Source: Lethocerus indicus (lineage: Eukaryota; Arthropoda; Insecta; Hemiptera; Belostomatidae). Taken from it: a stretch of DNA of 64,000 bases. The stretch lies in contig JACDQD010000102.1 in the NCBI GenBank assembly GCA_019843655.1, positions 7,883,501-7,947,500 on the forward strand, read 5' to 3'. Below the pieces are notes generated by a model. The model searched no databases, had not been told where the DNA came from, and saw only the letters and a list, made by a program, of their open reading frames with translations. Within the stretch, counting starts at the first letter, position 1. Each line of letters opens with the position of its first letter. A program made the position numbers and the translations under genes. Below, piece by piece: positions 1 to 13,200 of the stretch.

Positions 1-3000
1 GGGTGGGACAATAGGTGGATTTCATACATGCGGGCGTACGGGGGTGCCTTCCTTCGCCCCCGTTCCCATTATACCTGGGACTCATTCCCCTCGCTGTATC
101 CCGTACCTCTGCCCACGCCCATCTTTCACTTCCCGGCGCGCCGAGCCTCTTCGAGCTTGAATGCAGTGCCAGATTAGATCTTGGAGGATAACCGTCCTGA
201 CTAACTAGTCCGTGTTCGGGTCAACGCGGAGGATAACTTTTACTTAAAGTCCTCTCTCTCTGGTGAACAATATCTGAACGTCAGTATTGTCCCGTAACAA
301 AAGCAGTGTCTACTACTATATCAATCGAGTACTTTGAACAGATTAGTTTACTGTTCTGGCTTACAGTTTATAAATGGATACTACCTCCACCGAATGCTCA
401 GTCCTGCTATCTTATCATAGGAGAACCTATAGACAAGCCAGTATTCCTACATTTTTCTTTTCCCGTTATTTCATATTCATTATTCTTTCCACTAGGTATC
501 CCTATAATAAAATTGAATATATGGGCTATAAAATTCAAGCCCTCATACATCTCAATGAATGCGATCGTACGGAAGTTGTCCGAAATATTAATTCGTGTAC
601 AATATTGTATAAACATTCTGAAACCTGAAACAGTTAATTCGATTGCAAATTTGGTTCGGCTGAAATAAACTCCAGGACACTATAGAATTCATCTCGGTTG
701 TTCCACACGGATTGCTTTCCAATCAAGTGGCGCCACACTCCTACTCAGTACACATGCTTAACGTATAATGTGAAGCTGGTTCTGGTTAAAGGGCTAATGA
801 TTGGACTTGGAGGTCGTCGGTGGGCGGATACAGCATACAAATGCTGTATACGTAGCATACCTGCACGAATATAGGAATTATTCGGGTCACCATTACATAA
901 TTCTAAATGGCAATTTAAAATTATAAGCTTGTAGAATAATTAATAATAATTGTTTCAATCGTAAATGGTACTATTTCCACTTTTTTATGTCTATCGAAAC
1001 CTTCCGGTAAACAATTGAACCTTAGTCTCGCGGGATTTCCTGCTGAAATATTTAATCGAATTGACAAGTCGGATGGGTAGGGAAGCTTGGAAGATTCTGT
1101 CTACTGAGAGGTGCTGCAAGTGATGGACATCGGAAATGGAACTACGGAGGGAAACAAAAACCTTCTTAAACATTCTTTAAAAGAAAACTTCTTCGAGAAA
1201 ATAGCCACCGCCATAAAAATTGGGAAAACATTTGATATTAATCATAAAATACATACAGCTTTGGATTATTTATTATAATATCGATGGAAAATTGAATCGA
1301 ATTTTATGAAAAATGAATGAGCCAAACAAAAAGCCATTGTATTGCTTTTATTACCCTTTATATCTTGCACAACTGCCAGTTTGTTACGTCTTATAATGGA
1401 AATTACATTGTGAAAAGTTCTATATTTTAGTTCCTAAGCAGTATTACTGTTTTCAACAAGCTATTCTAAGAGCTGTATGAGCTCATTTGTATGGTCAGTT
1501 ATATGGTTTAATCACAATAAAAAGTCATTTAAGACATGTGGTTGCTTCGATGAATAATATTTTTGCCTTATAATTTAAAGATCCGTCCTGGGGGTGAAAT
1601 ATCGAAGCCTTCCTAAAATGAGTCTAACACAGACTGAATTAGACGCTTTATAAAATATCAAATAGTGCGAAAATCGGGTTGAATTCGATAGGGCGGGGGA
1701 GGGACTATGAATGTTGATGGTACCAGTGTACATCCAAACGGAAATATAAAGCGTGGGCGTTTAACGCGATGTGAATCGCCGGTCACGTAGCCGGGATACA
1801 GAGAGACAGAGCCCGAATAAAACCAAAAAAAGGTTAACGGCTGTGCCCTTTAAGGTAGGACCGCCTTTCATGGAGACTCCAGCACTGTTGGATACTAATG
1901 TGGACTCGTTTTGAATGTAACAACCTTAAATTTACACTCGAATGTTTGACCAGCGAATTTACCGGTACGTCCGGAAGAGATTTTAAATTAAGCATAAGAC
2001 TGAAATTTCTTTTGAAGTCGTTTCTCATAGTGCACAGATTATAACAGGGTTTTGACGAATGGCAATGAACATTAACTCAGAAATCAATTTTATTAAGCTA
2101 ACGTTTAAGTGTACTCTTTATTGCCAAAAGTATTTAAAAATTAAGTCATGTATAACAGAAAGGGGTAGTGAATTGTAGTGTACAGGTGTACTGGAAACCT
2201 ATACCGGTCCTTAATGAATCCTCCCGTCTTGTTAAGGTTAGCTTGCTACTGTTAAACATGTAGGGTTTTATGAATAACTAACTACCGCCTTGCGTTACTT
2301 CAGAGTTACGGTAGTCAAGTTGCACGCGGACTGATTGTAGCTAATGAACAAATCAAATCAAATTGGGCGGTGACTTGCGCTTTTGCGGACGGTTTCACGT
2401 TGCAAAGTAAATGAATTCGCTGCAGTCGCCCGTCGCGTTGTTATACCCGCGGGGATTAATTAGCCCCCCATCGGATAAATTAATTACATTTCGGGATAGC
2501 GGGGGTAATGGTGTCTCCTGTGGGGCTGTTCTGGATGTGTGCTGCTGGATGCGGCTCCCTGCCGGGGACTCGTTGTCCCCGCCGCCTCACGCTTTATTTA
2601 ATAATGGATACCGAATTATCTGTTTAATGTTTCGAATAGGAATTATGCGCCAAGGGTCGGGTAAATAATTGAAATATTTAACGCCACCGTTACTGGGTTA
2701 CACGTGACTAGAAAACGGCAAAAATGTTATTGATGGGGGTCATAAAAAAGAAAGTTACGCTGGATACACGAACTAAACTGTTCGTCAGGTTTGTATGAGG
2801 TTCTAATTCTAACATTTTCAAATTCCGTATTAACAAAAGTGACAAACAGCATTGCTGTAAACGTTTGATTTAAAAGCGAATGGTGTTTTAAAGGAATGCC
2901 ACAGGCAATTTAACGTATTTAGCACGATCCCGGTAGATAAAAAGGTATCTCAACTCACCGTTGAATATATAGTTGTATATTCTTCTGGATTTGTCGCCGG

Positions 3001-3525
3001 CCAAGAATGATAATCGGGTCTTAACTGAATCTCAGTGTTAATTGACTATAATGATCGTCGGGGGTTATGTGGGGTGGTGGTGGGGGGTGTCATGATGATT
3101 AACTCAGGGCAGAATTCCCCGTGGCGAGTTAATTCCCGGTCCGCTCTGTCTTCGGGCCCCATTTCAACCTCCCCCGCCAACCCCCCATTTTAACACCTGG
3201 CCATGTCAATACCCCAATTATTCTACTGGCGATTGTGGCTAACTTGGAAAAGGAAATTAATGTCGGTTTAATAAACTGAAATAATTTGTCGTGAAATTAG
3301 TTATGCGTAAATGAGTTTGCAATAAAATGCAGTACTTTCCGTCATTAAGAGAATGAAATTTTTTTTCATAATCGACTATGTTACTTAGGTATTAAATCTA
3401 GTAATCTAAAAAGCACACCTAGTATTTTTTTTTAAAGAGAAAATATACAACTAATTTGAGCGATTATTATTCAACAATGTTATGTGTATTGGAAATATAA
3501 TTTTAACACCATTTTATGTTAACAG
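1..3525. other. No supported gene; upstream sequence or intron of the main gene
   Basis: I see no splice-bounded open frame with coding character here. Short open stretches exist on both strands but have no recognisable motif and no plausible acceptor/donor pair. The first exon I can support begins at 3526 behind an acceptor, so at least one exon of the gene must lie upstream. A G-rich run at 3060-3088 is the only other local structure noted. Confidence 0.5.
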
Positions 3526-3626
3526 GTCAATCTCCACGGAAGCCTCCTAGATAAATCTTCATCCGACGAATCCCAGAGCCAGGATGTGGAAATATTGTTG
3601 CGGAAATCGAAAACCCTCATCGACAG
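3526..3626 (+). CDS. Exon 1 (first in window): acidic/Ser linker
   Basis: The acceptor is ttaacag and the donor is gtaagg. The frame starts in phase 0 and reads VNLHGSLLDKSSSDESQ, then DVEILLRKSKTLIDR. The last two bases (ag) join the first base of exon 2 to make the Arg codon, so the two exons fit exactly. The segment is a Ser/Asp-rich linker followed by a short helix, with no known domain. An upstream exon must exist because there is no start codon here. Confidence 0.75.
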
Positions 3627-6600
3627 GTAAGGTCCATATAAAACCCTCGCGGGTGAATATTGTAATGCAAAATTTAAATGGCAAAAAATTCGATGTAGTT
3701 AGTTAAGAGGCAATATTCGTTTTCGAGAAGGTCGTTTCTCAAAATCGGGTCTGAAACCGTAAGGCGATTATTCATTAATAAGCGGGCCATTGTCCTTTTT
3801 TTCTTCCTCAATATCCTTTCAGAATGAAAAAACTTCGGAAATATATAGAGTAATTTTCATTATCGATAGCAAGCGGATGATGGATTACGTTCATCGGAAC
3901 AAAAAGTTTGACGCATACATCGGAAGTGTAGATGACGTTCCTATATTGTAGTATTCACGCGAAAAAGAACAAATTCTTGTGTTGAATTTATAACTGAGTA
4001 ATCTCCGATCCACTATTGGAAAATTTAACTCCGTCTCCAAAGGTATAACTTACATTAGATGGGAGTCAGTTGTTTAGGAACAAACTACCTTACTCTCTAG
4101 TTGCAACAAAATTTCAACTGATTTAATGAACGGACGGGTTCAACTGAGCATGAACAGATTCTATACAGAATGTTAATCATAGGAATATTGGGTCCAATAT
4201 GATATACTCAATGCGGACTATACAGGTCACCGTCCCATCAGTGTACGATGTGCAGTACTCTGATGAAGAGGAATGACAATATACGATATTGGAGACTTAA
4301 GGACAATATATTCCCCATGAAAGTTTTAAATTTGTCCTCTTTATATAAAATTAGATTATACATGAAGGAAGTATAAAATGTCTATAATCATAGACAGGAA
4401 TATGTACAACTCATTTGTACTGACTGTCTAACAAGCACAATAAATACTGTATTAATAATTTAGAAAAGTACAGATTGTGTGGAATTGAATTTGGAATTGG
4501 TGGCTTACTGGCTGAAGGTGCGCAATGAAACTTTAAGGCCACCGGCGTAAGGAGTTGAAAAATCCATACCCTCGGTAGTGTAACAAAAAGGGAGGGAGCT
4601 CATTAACTAAAGTGTGCTCACTGGATTTCATTTAGGTAGTTTGTTCTTGAACAACTGATTCGCATTTAGAGTGCAGTTTAAAGAACACGGAATAGTGGAC
4701 GAAAATTTTCTTCAATTCCAAATTTATCGTGTGACAGATTTTGTCCCCAAGCCAGTATAAATCAAAGTACAATTTCAGTGATACGATTGCGCTTAAGTTT
4801 GTTTAAGGATAAACTGATTATTGCACCATAAATAATCAGAAAAGCAGACAGTAGAGGGAAATAATAGCGGGATAATTATTGGATTCTTTAATTAATTCAT
4901 GTTTAATATTGATCTTCAGCGGAATCGGTAAATATATCGGATATTCTAGTCGTGAATTTTATGTGTTAATTCGCATTTTACAAAATCCGCGTTGGCCTCA
5001 ATTTAAGGGTTTCTGGAACAGGAATCGATTGTTCGTCTAACGTCAGGGAATGAACAGGATCACGTGACATTATAATGACCGAGTCTTGGGGACATGTGCG
5101 TCATAGAAATTGAAAATTATTGTTGAGTTTTGCCCGGATTACATTCATGTCCGGATTTGGACCCGTGCCCGCATTTATAGTAGTATTTCTCGTATGTACC
5201 TGTTATGGGGATGTACCTTTTGAATATTCCTCCAGTCGGGTTTCGCGTGTGCCCTGATAGTGGCGTGCAACCGGTCTGCGGTAAAAGAGGCCCGGGATAG
5301 ACTAGACAAACGGGCCGGATAAAGGCGCTAAGAGCTTTTCTGATAAGAGCCGCGCGCCACACCTTACGGGGGGAAGGGGGGGGGGAGCCCCTTGTCGACT
5401 CGAAGGGGGCCAATACGCTCCAATAGAGACATATCCGACCCTATCTCACACCAGTAATGCACTTGAATTTATTCCAGGCTACTCCTGAATCCCTTCTACA
5501 ATTCCCGCAATAACACATTTCAAACGACGGTCTTTACCTAGGAGGACAGATAGTAAAAGATATTGCACCAGACTTTAATTTTACACGCTCAAATAAATAT
5601 TGTAGACCAGTCACAAAAAGAATTCGTATTATTTAATTCGGAAAAACGTGTTCTCTCTTTGAAAACTCATCGTGCAAATTAGAATTAGCCATCCTAAGGA
5701 AATTACGTTTGGCGTTAATTTGAACCTGTACGTAATCGTACTCTCTCTTTCGCACATGTAGGAGGAGTATAAATATAAATGGAATGAAATTTTGTGATTT
5801 CCTGTTATCCTACTTATTTGTTGAAAAACAGAAGAAGTAAAATTCTTTACAACAAAACACGACTATCTTGGATCATATCGCGAAGTCTTTTTCATTGTTT
5901 TCCAGCACACAGTGCTGTAAGTGGCACACAATTGCAAGTCAGCAGAGAAAGCCTGGAAGGAAAGAGCCGTTTGTTATTGTGATGTTGGTGGCGGGGGATA
6001 TACAGAAATGTATAGCTTGGAGATTTTCGTTTATCACAATAACGGTTTTTATCACGGTTTAGTGGTGCTCCCCAATCCCCCGACCGGGCCACTTCCTGCC
6101 CAGATGAAAAACTAAACAAATCCCCTTGAATATACCCTCGGCTGGGGAATAAAGAATAATACGATACCCCGGGATAAAGAGACCGAGACGGTTGGGCGAT
6201 ATTAAAATGCGCCCGCCAAGCAGCAACCGGGGTCTTTTCAAATTGGATAGCGGCGAAAGTATGAGTAGTTACTTGGCCGTGCCATTCCGGCCAAAAACAA
6301 CTCGGATGGGCGTATAAGCTGTGCCGGATTAGATTTAAATTTCTGAAAAATAATATCTTCTTCTATTTGAAGCGACATCCTTTGTATTCATGAGACGAAT
6401 TTACCGGTATTGTATTCTTCAAACAGCTGGCCTCCGAAACGTTTAATCTCGGAAACTAAATTAAATCAGCTACGTCTGTGGAGGAAAAAACATTACTCAT
6501 ACTTTTCCAAATCTTCTCGATTCAATATTTCTCCGTGCTTTAAATATGCTAACAACATTTTAATCTGTACACTGGGCAAACAACATTTCTGTTATCCATA

Positions 6601-7135
6601 TTTTTAGTTTTGTGTAATTCACAGACCTAATTATGACATACATAAATCAACTATGTTGTGAGGTTTACAAAAAAGATTTTTAATGTTTCTAAATGAAGAT
6701 GGGTACCTTCATCCGTATTCACAACCATTTTCAAAATCGATTTAATGTTTGCTAACGTTAAATTTTGTGCGTTAGTATGCAAAATTATATGTTTTCTCAT
6801 TGAGCTGGAAACGTGGAAAACTATGAGGGGTGGTGGGGGATGGAGGGGGACTACGAAGAATGCCTGTTCAAAGTCGAATAGAGTCCGTGGCGATATCTCA
6901 ATTGTCTTTTATTGTCTCTTTATCGGATGACGGCGTCAAACAGAATTATGCCCCCGCCCTTCCAACTCCGGTAATTCCCCATTTTCAAAGGGGTCTCTCC
7001 CGCGTGCCTCCCCCGAGGCGAATTTCGCCCCTAAATTGGCCCGCCCTCCCGCCCACCGCCATTCCCGGTATTTGCCGTTAAATCGTCCGGCCTCTCCTTT
7101 CCAATATCTACCCCCGACACTCCAGTCCCACTTTC

Positions 7136-7222
<87 letters not shown>

Positions 7223-10200
7223 TACCCCCCCTCCCTCCTTTCCTACCTCTTATTCTATTTATACCGGTAAACAAGGTCCGTTGCAGCGGGGACAGAAAAA
7301 GTGGATCCAAGTCTGCCACCCAATCGAGTACTGGCCGGCCATGCGGGGCCAGCCAGAACCGAATTATTTTACTCTCCGTGTATTTTCTCCAATCACATTA
7401 TGTATTTACTTCTCTTTATAAATATCGTATTTTTATATTTTCGACGTATCCTTCTGTATTGTAATATATTCTCTTATTCCCACCTGATTATTTGGGAACC
7501 AAGCAAACCGAAGAATGTTCCTTCTTTTATTGACCCTCGTGATAAGCACTTTCTCAGTTATCAATTTTAAAGCTGAGCAGAATGTAATTTAAATAATTAG
7601 CACACGTCTTTAAATAACTAACAAGGATGTTATGATTTATACATAAAATAATTCAAGTTTATAAGAAAGATTAGCCGGTCCGCATAAACCTAATATTAAG
7701 ATTACAGTCTTATTTTTTACATTCTCTCAGACATTAGGGAGCAATAATTTAAGACCTACAATTAGCGCTTACGAGTGAGGAGCATAGCAAACTCATTTAT
7801 TAATTTCGCTCTTAATGAGGAACGTGTAAATAGAACTTTTAGCTCTAACAATCCTGGCTGGCTTTAATTTCCTGTTTGACTTTTCTCCTCCGGCCCGAGG
7901 TCCTTTTTCTGAAGTGCGTAAACCGAGGGCGGGTAAAAAACGGAGGTAAATCGAAAGAGAGCTTGTCGCGATTGGGATTTGGGTAAAATAACGTAAATTA
8001 TTAACAGGATGCGCATCTGACTATGAGCCAACTAGGGGCAACCCTCAGTTATCATTAATGAATGACAAACACTGAGCATGAAATACAGTAATTTAGTTTT
8101 CAGGAAGCTATTGGAGAATTAATATTAAAATTTAAGCTTAATACGTTGTTTCACAGAGTTTCAACATTCGTCGTTCTTAATAGAAACAGCTCCTGAGCCG
8201 TCGAATAGGCTGATTGACCTGGTTAAACAGTCCCCTCTGCCCTATTGATCGGGGTTGACTTTAACTGGTAAATTAACTAGGATTGTGTTAACCAATAGAT
8301 TCGGTGTCCGCTAATCAACGCCCGACCCTAATCTAATTTTACGAATGGTCCAGTAGAAATGTCCGGTTCCGAACAGAGTGGGTTCCGAGCAGGTGTTTCC
8401 TATAAAATGTCTAGACGGGTAAATCTGTACTCACACATTCTGGCCTGGGTTAGCACTTTTATTAATTTTTTCAGTTCTTTCTCTCGTCCGGTCGTCATCA
8501 GTGAAAGTTCCGCACCCAAACTGTCTAGTGACGGTCTGAATCGATTTATTTCCTCTTCCAATTGTATCGGTCCTTGGCCATAGCTAAGTGGCGAGAGTTT
8601 GGCTCGTCGCGGCATATTCATAAATGGCGCTGTAGGCGGCTGAAATTCGTAATCGCCGGAAGATTATAACTACTGGCGGCGTTTAATCTGCATAAATCGA
8701 GCCGCCCCACCATTATTGTGGGTGTCTTCGAAATATTCCTTCAACCTGTCCCTATCCCTGTCTCGTTAGATTGCGAGGTATACAGATTATTTCGGCTACA
8801 CGCATACACTAGGGTAACATCCTGCATTATTTACTCGTCATACTCCCTCTAAACTCTAGAATGAAATAATCTGGCATAACCCGATAATAACCCGCATTGT
8901 TTTGCCCTCCAATGTATAAACAGGGTTTTATTCGAATTATTTTCACAAAATCCTCATACCGCTAGAAGGAATGCGCCAACGTCTATGCTATTCCACTATT
9001 AAATTTTAGAAAATGTTATAACTATATTACTATTTATAATGTTGTAACTATTTTTTAACGTTCAGACTTGAACCGATCGGTGGCTACCAAGAGGTCGATG
9101 AGGACGACGACTCCTCGTCGAGCTCTACTAGTTCCTCGTCGAGCCCGGAGGGGGGAGTGCCGCTGATCTTCAGTAACGCCCTGCACGTGGCTGTCGAGCA
9201 CAATGCTGTGGACGTGGTGAGGCTGCTGCTGAAGTACGGCCTGGAGCCCAACCAGGGCGGCAGGATGGTACACGGGGCCGGCCACCGCGAGCACGAGTCC
9301 CCGGTCTTCCCTCCCAGCCCGGTACACCCGACCCAGCCCCAGCAAACCACACCACCGCCCCACCACATCGGTCAGCCATACCCCTATTAATAGATTTTAC
9401 AAGCTTAGTACTGAGGGGTTACATCGTATAATTAATTGTCCTTCCTACGTTTACTACTAGTGTAGCAGTTATATAGATCGGAACCCGAATTATAAATCGC
9501 GTACCTTCATTTATTTATTTCAGCAACGAGGACAGAAATTTTGCCCCCGACGATGGTGACAGTAACCGGGCCGGGTATGGCGGGTCCGGGGCGGCGAGTT
9601 AGCTGGGTCTCGCCGCCGAGGCCGCTGGCGAAGAAGAGAGGGCTGCTGGGAGGGACGGGCGTCTGCAAGTCCATCCTGCCGAGGCAGCGCTCACTAAGCC
9701 TGGAGAGCAGCGACACGACGGAGCTGAGGTGGGGCGGCGCGGCTGCAGGGCGAGCGCAGGGCCATCTCGCTGAAGACGAGCCGCCGTGTCGCCCAGGTCC
9801 CAGCTCCAGGCGCCCTCCTCCCCAAGCCCCCCGCCTGAGCGCATATTCGCCGAGTTGAGCGCAGCAGCGAGATATTCAAGGGCATACTGTTGAACCTTTC
9901 GATGAGGGAGCCTGAACACGAGGAGATGGAGGAGGAGCGCGGGCTGAGCCCCGGCGGCTGGAGCCTCCCGTCTGGCCTGCCTGCTGGCCGCCCACGAGCG
10001 CCGCATCGCCGCCTACCAGGACGAGGAGTTCTACACGACCAGCCCTCCACCTCCTCCTGCGAGGACAGCCTCGCTCACTTCCTCCGACGACGACATGGAC
10101 TCCGAGGCCACACGACCCTCGCCGTCTCCTCAGAGCTCGAGGCCGGATCTTCGCCCGGGTCAATTCAACATACCCCCGATAAGGTTGCCGGCATGTCCGA

Positions 10201-13200
10201 AATATACACCAGGCCCCATATTCACCTTTGCCAGTTTTGTTTCTCGCCGTAGTTAGAGATAACCCGACAATGGTTTATTTACTACTCAAATACGGCGCGA
10301 ACGTCAACTACCAAGTACGAATCCATAACGCTAAATTTTATAATTATTAATTATAATAAGACCTGTAATTATTATCGATTAAAATATTCGGTCCTTTGCC
10401 GCATGTATTTATCGATTTAACGATTAAACCGCGGTTTACTTCTCGATTTAATTATCGTACTTGGACGAATTGCTGGTTACACCTGAACTGACACCGAGAT
10501 AGGATGGCCCATCCGGCGAATGCTACGTCGACCTGGAGGCGTCAAAATTGTCAGAACCGGTACCGAGGGAATTGCAATAGTGAAATGGGATCGACTCTCC
10601 CTGCCATGATTTGAACCGCAAATTATTGCCCCTGAATATTCCTTCGTGAATATACGAAGCAGAAGGTGCCAATAGACAACAAATTTCCTAAAATTAAAGG
10701 CATAATTTCGTGAAATATTAAAAATAAGCGTCTATCCTGGAATATTTTCCAAATCTTGACACAACGTGGTGAAGTAGAAATCAGAATGAGCTCTTCAGAC
10801 CGCCGTTTTACAGAGAAGGAAGAGGGAGAAAAAACACAAAGAGGTCGAGAAATTAATATTTAAAAGGGGAAAGAATGAGAATCCATTCTCTCTCGGCTCT
10901 CGGAACTATAATCATTTAAAATTCAGTTCAAATTAAAACAACCGCCGTTACATTCCGGAGGAAAAGTGATTATTATTTGGTACAAGGTTGTAAATATTTA
11001 TAGCTATCGGGAGTCTAATCGCATAACGCTTCTAAATGCAATGCGTAAATATACCACAGAATTTACTTTTCTAGTTAGATTTAGATGTGGCAAGGATATA
11101 ACATATTGCCTCCACATTTATTAATGGACGCAACGGTTTGGCATATTTGGTGGAACTGTTTGGACATCAACCATTCTTCAGTGTCACTGTGATGTACTGA
11201 CTGCGCGGTACTGTAGCTGGAGAAAATCCGTAACGCCAGTTCTAGTAACAGCCCAGGCTTGGCGAAGAAGATAACAAATCTTATATCTTATCCGAACATC
11301 TCTTGTTCGGCGCGTTCGGATTATGAAATGGAGGAAAATGAGTGGGCCCTGACGCAGCCTAATTCGGAAATGGTAGCAATCAACTTGTAATCGGCAAAGC
11401 TGTGCTAATCGAATTCGAAACTCGAATTTCCAACGCGCTGATATTTCTCCCCTGAGATAAAACTGAATTTAATCCATTTAATACCGAACACGGAGTGGAT
11501 TGGAAGGTAGGGGAGCGAGTTCTGTAAGCTGTGCAGCTTACCTTAAAGAAGACCAGAGATTAACCCCAATAGGCCTTGACCTATGGGGCCGTGCCGCCCC
11601 GAACCATATTCATAAATGGCGCTGTAGGCGGCTGAAATTCGTAATCGCCGGAAGATTATAACTACTGGCGGCGTTTAATCTGCATAAATCGAGCCGCCCC
11701 ACCATTATTGTGGGTGTCTTCAAAATATTCCTTCAACCTGTCCCTATCCCGGTCTCGTTAGATTGTGAGGTATACAGATTATTTCGGCTACACGCATACA
11801 CCAGGGTAACATCCGTTATTTACTCGTCATACTCCCTCTAAACTCGAATGAAATAATCGAATTAACCCATATTAACCCGATAACCCGCCTTATTTGCCCT
11901 CCAATGTATAAACAGGTTTCCTCATATTCGAATTATTGCTAGAAGTGGGCGTTAACAAAATCCTGGGTGGCTAGCTGAAGAATGCGCGTCTAAGTAAGGC
12001 AGTACTGTAGCTGTGCAGCATAAAGAGACGAGATTAACCTGTGGCAGCTTGACGAACCTCCCCCGCCCGCCTGCCTGTTTAGCTTACTGTGTGTGTGCCC
12101 CGGAATTTTTCCACCGCTGTGTTTGCCGACACTCGACATTCAACCCCTTCCCCCGTTTTACTGCCTCCTACCCGCTGCCTTGCCCAACCTTCGCCGTCGA
12201 CATTCACTGCCTTGGCCTGCGAATCTCGACACCGCTCTGCTTCTCTTCCCCGTGCCGCTACCTTCGTTCTCACATCCTCCCCCGCCCCTGAACCTTCCTC
12301 CTGACTACTGCTTGCTCCGCTTGCCCGTGTCGACATCTCATCCTCCCTCCGGCTCTCCACCCGCCGCTGTGCTGCCCCGAACCTTCCCCTCGACCACACC
12401 GCCGTGCCGCCCATATCTCTACATCCTCTTGCCCGTCGACCTTCTCCTGCATCCTGTGCTGCTGCTCTGAACTTCCCCGGACCACCGCTCCCGTCGACAT
12501 TCACATCCCTCCCCCCGCCGACTCTGCATTGCGTTGCTCGCCAGACCTCGGACTGATTCTTATATCCGCTTGTCTCCTTGTCTCGGCACGGCCGCCGTGC
12601 CGCCCCGACCCGTTGCTCCCCGGACTAGACCACCGCTTGCCCGGCATCTCATCCTCCCCGTTTGCCGATCTCTTGTGCATCATCTCTGGCTCCGGCTCCC
12701 GCTTGCTGCCTTCCTGGACTACTGCTTGCGACCTTCAGAGACCGCTTCGACCTTCCGGACTGCGCCTGCTGACTGACATGCTCAACCTTACATCCTCCCT
12801 GACTCATATTCCTCGTCTGGCTCCAACCTCTGGACCACCGCTTCCGTTGTCGATATCCCATCTCATACTTCTCCTACTCGGCGTGCCCCTGAACCTTCCT
12901 GGGACTCTTCCCCGGACTTTGCTCGTCGACATCTCACATCCTCCTCCCTTGCCCCGCTTCGTGCCTGCTGCCCTGAACCTTCCCCGGGCTTAAGCACCGC
13001 TTGCCTGCTGTCGACATCACATCCTCCCCGGCCCCAAAGCGACCCGACCTTCCCCGGACTATCGACCCGGTCGATCTCATCCTCCTCCGCATGACATCGT
13101 CTCATCGGACCACCGCTTGCACCGTCGACATCTGATCCCCCTCCTGGCCTTCCCGCCGTGCTCCCTACCCGCCGTGCCGCCCCAGACTCCTGCCCCGTCG

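Larger units (their letters stand above)
3627..9065 (+). other. Intron 1
   Basis: This 5.4-kb intron separates two phase-matched exons. It contains a G-run at 5368-5385, a long (TC)n microsatellite at 7139-7219, and copy A of a duplicated 330-bp block at 8613-8943. I see no other exon in it. Short open stretches near 5.8-6.2 kb and 7.0-7.5 kb lack splice context or are microsatellite translations. Confidence 0.6.

Noticed and set aside
9599..10163. Overlapping reverse-strand frames rich in Arg/Gly/Ala
   Set aside because: They are antisense shadows of the GC-rich exon 3, whose sense strand encodes ankyrin and connects by phase on its 3' side.
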